From positions 1-6,484 of the forward strand of contig CAIKJM010000536.1 of the NCBI GenBank assembly GCA_903827735.1: a DNA stretch of 6,484 nucleotides, read 5' to 3'. The stretch's first letter is position 1. Every line of letters starts with the position of its first letter. The notes under the pieces were generated by a model. The model did no database searches. It was given only the letters and a program-made list of their open reading frames with translations, and had not been told where the DNA came from. Of the stretch, positions 6,230-6,484 are shown piece by piece. Source of the DNA: an uncultured Rhodanobacter sp. Lineage in GTDB: Bacteria > Pseudomonadota > Gammaproteobacteria > Xanthomonadales > Rhodanobacteraceae. A program made the translations under genes and the position numbers.

Positions 6230-6484
6230 ATGAGTATCCACAAAGCTATGCGTAACACATCGAAATCGGGCAATGAAGGTAACCAAGCCTCATGGGCACA
6301 AACGCTTTTCTTCCCAATAATATTCGCAGTTCTGACTGTAGCAATATTATTTCGACACCAGCTTTCCAATCATTTTGGTTTACTCATTGGAAATCGTTTT
6401 GATGGCTTAATCGAAACTAGCCTGCTGGAGCACTGGTTCAATGCACTTAAGGGTTATTCTCGATGGAATATTGTAAATTACTTC
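6230..6484 (+). CDS. N-terminus of a large membrane protein, probable GT-C-type glycosyltransferase (partial)
   Basis: Eighty-five codons run from ATG at 6230 to the window edge with no stop; an in-frame TAG at 6203-6205 limits the start. A polar N-terminus of about 22 residues leads to one membrane helix (~23-41). Then comes a segment with NRFDGLIETSLLEHWFNAL (55-73) and WNIVNYF at the edge. An acidic residue after the first helix (D58) followed by a helix with HW and an aromatic segment is typical of long membrane transferases that use polyprenyl-phosphate sugars and carry a catalytic acid in the first outer loop. It follows the GtrB-like gene closely, which supports a donor-maker and user pair. 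The ribosome site is weak (ATAAAG); a second ATG lies at codon 7. GC content is only about 38-40%. Function rests on a short fragment and on context. Confidence 0.6.
   Translation, partial: MSIHKAMRNTSKSGNEGNQASWAQTLFFPIIFAVLTVAILFRHQLSNHFGLLIGNRFDGLIETSLLEHWFNALKGYSRWNIVNYF

Noticed and set aside
1..6484. tRNA, rRNA, CRISPR array, insertion sequence or phage genes
   Set aside because: No direct-repeat/spacer pattern, transposase motif, terminal inverted repeat pair or recognisable RNA gene was found on either strand.

Overview
The window looks like part of a surface-polysaccharide (LPS O-antigen or similar glycan) locus from a Gram-negative bacterium, most likely a beta- or gammaproteobacterium. 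This rests on moderately GC-rich coding DNA, a Wzm/Wzt-type exporter, GT2 glycosyltransferases and a GtrB-like lipid-linked sugar synthase. No mobile element, RNA gene or CRISPR array was seen, and nothing fixes the genus.

Layout: two gene blocks diverge from an intergenic stretch of roughly 590 bp (about 4611-5201). Leftwards (minus strand) run the ABC permease wzm (4610-3786), the ATPase wzt with a C-terminal carbohydrate-binding domain (3796-2408, overlapping wzm by 11 nt) and, 8 nt further on, a large glycosyltransferase locus (2399 to beyond position 1). This last locus has an N-terminal DUF4915/TIGR03032-like region, a long coiled coil built on an exact 28-residue (84-bp) period, and a GT2 catalytic domain. 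It is split by an apparent 1-nt frameshift near 1971-1974, so it reads as two overlapping frames (2399-1926 and 1974-1). Rightwards (plus strand) run a GtrB/DPM1-like GT2 enzyme with two C-terminal membrane helices (5202-6191) and the first 85 codons of a membrane protein (6230 to beyond 6484) that looks like a GT-C-type transferase.

Likely cooperation: cytoplasmic transferases, including the coiled-coil GT2 protein, build a polymer on undecaprenyl pyrophosphate. Wzt recognises the finished chain through its C-terminal domain, and Wzm/Wzt moves it across the inner membrane. The plus-strand pair may charge undecaprenyl phosphate with one sugar and transfer it to the polymer in the periplasm, as serotype-converting gtr systems do, although no GtrA flippase is visible here.

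The most notable points are the reconstructed DUF4915-coiled coil-GT2 architecture with its regular repeat (possibly a spacer or ruler next to an exporter that senses chain ends), the frameshift that breaks it, a G8 homopolymer just upstream of wzm, hairpins in the divergent intergenic region, and a clear fall in GC content at the right-hand end.
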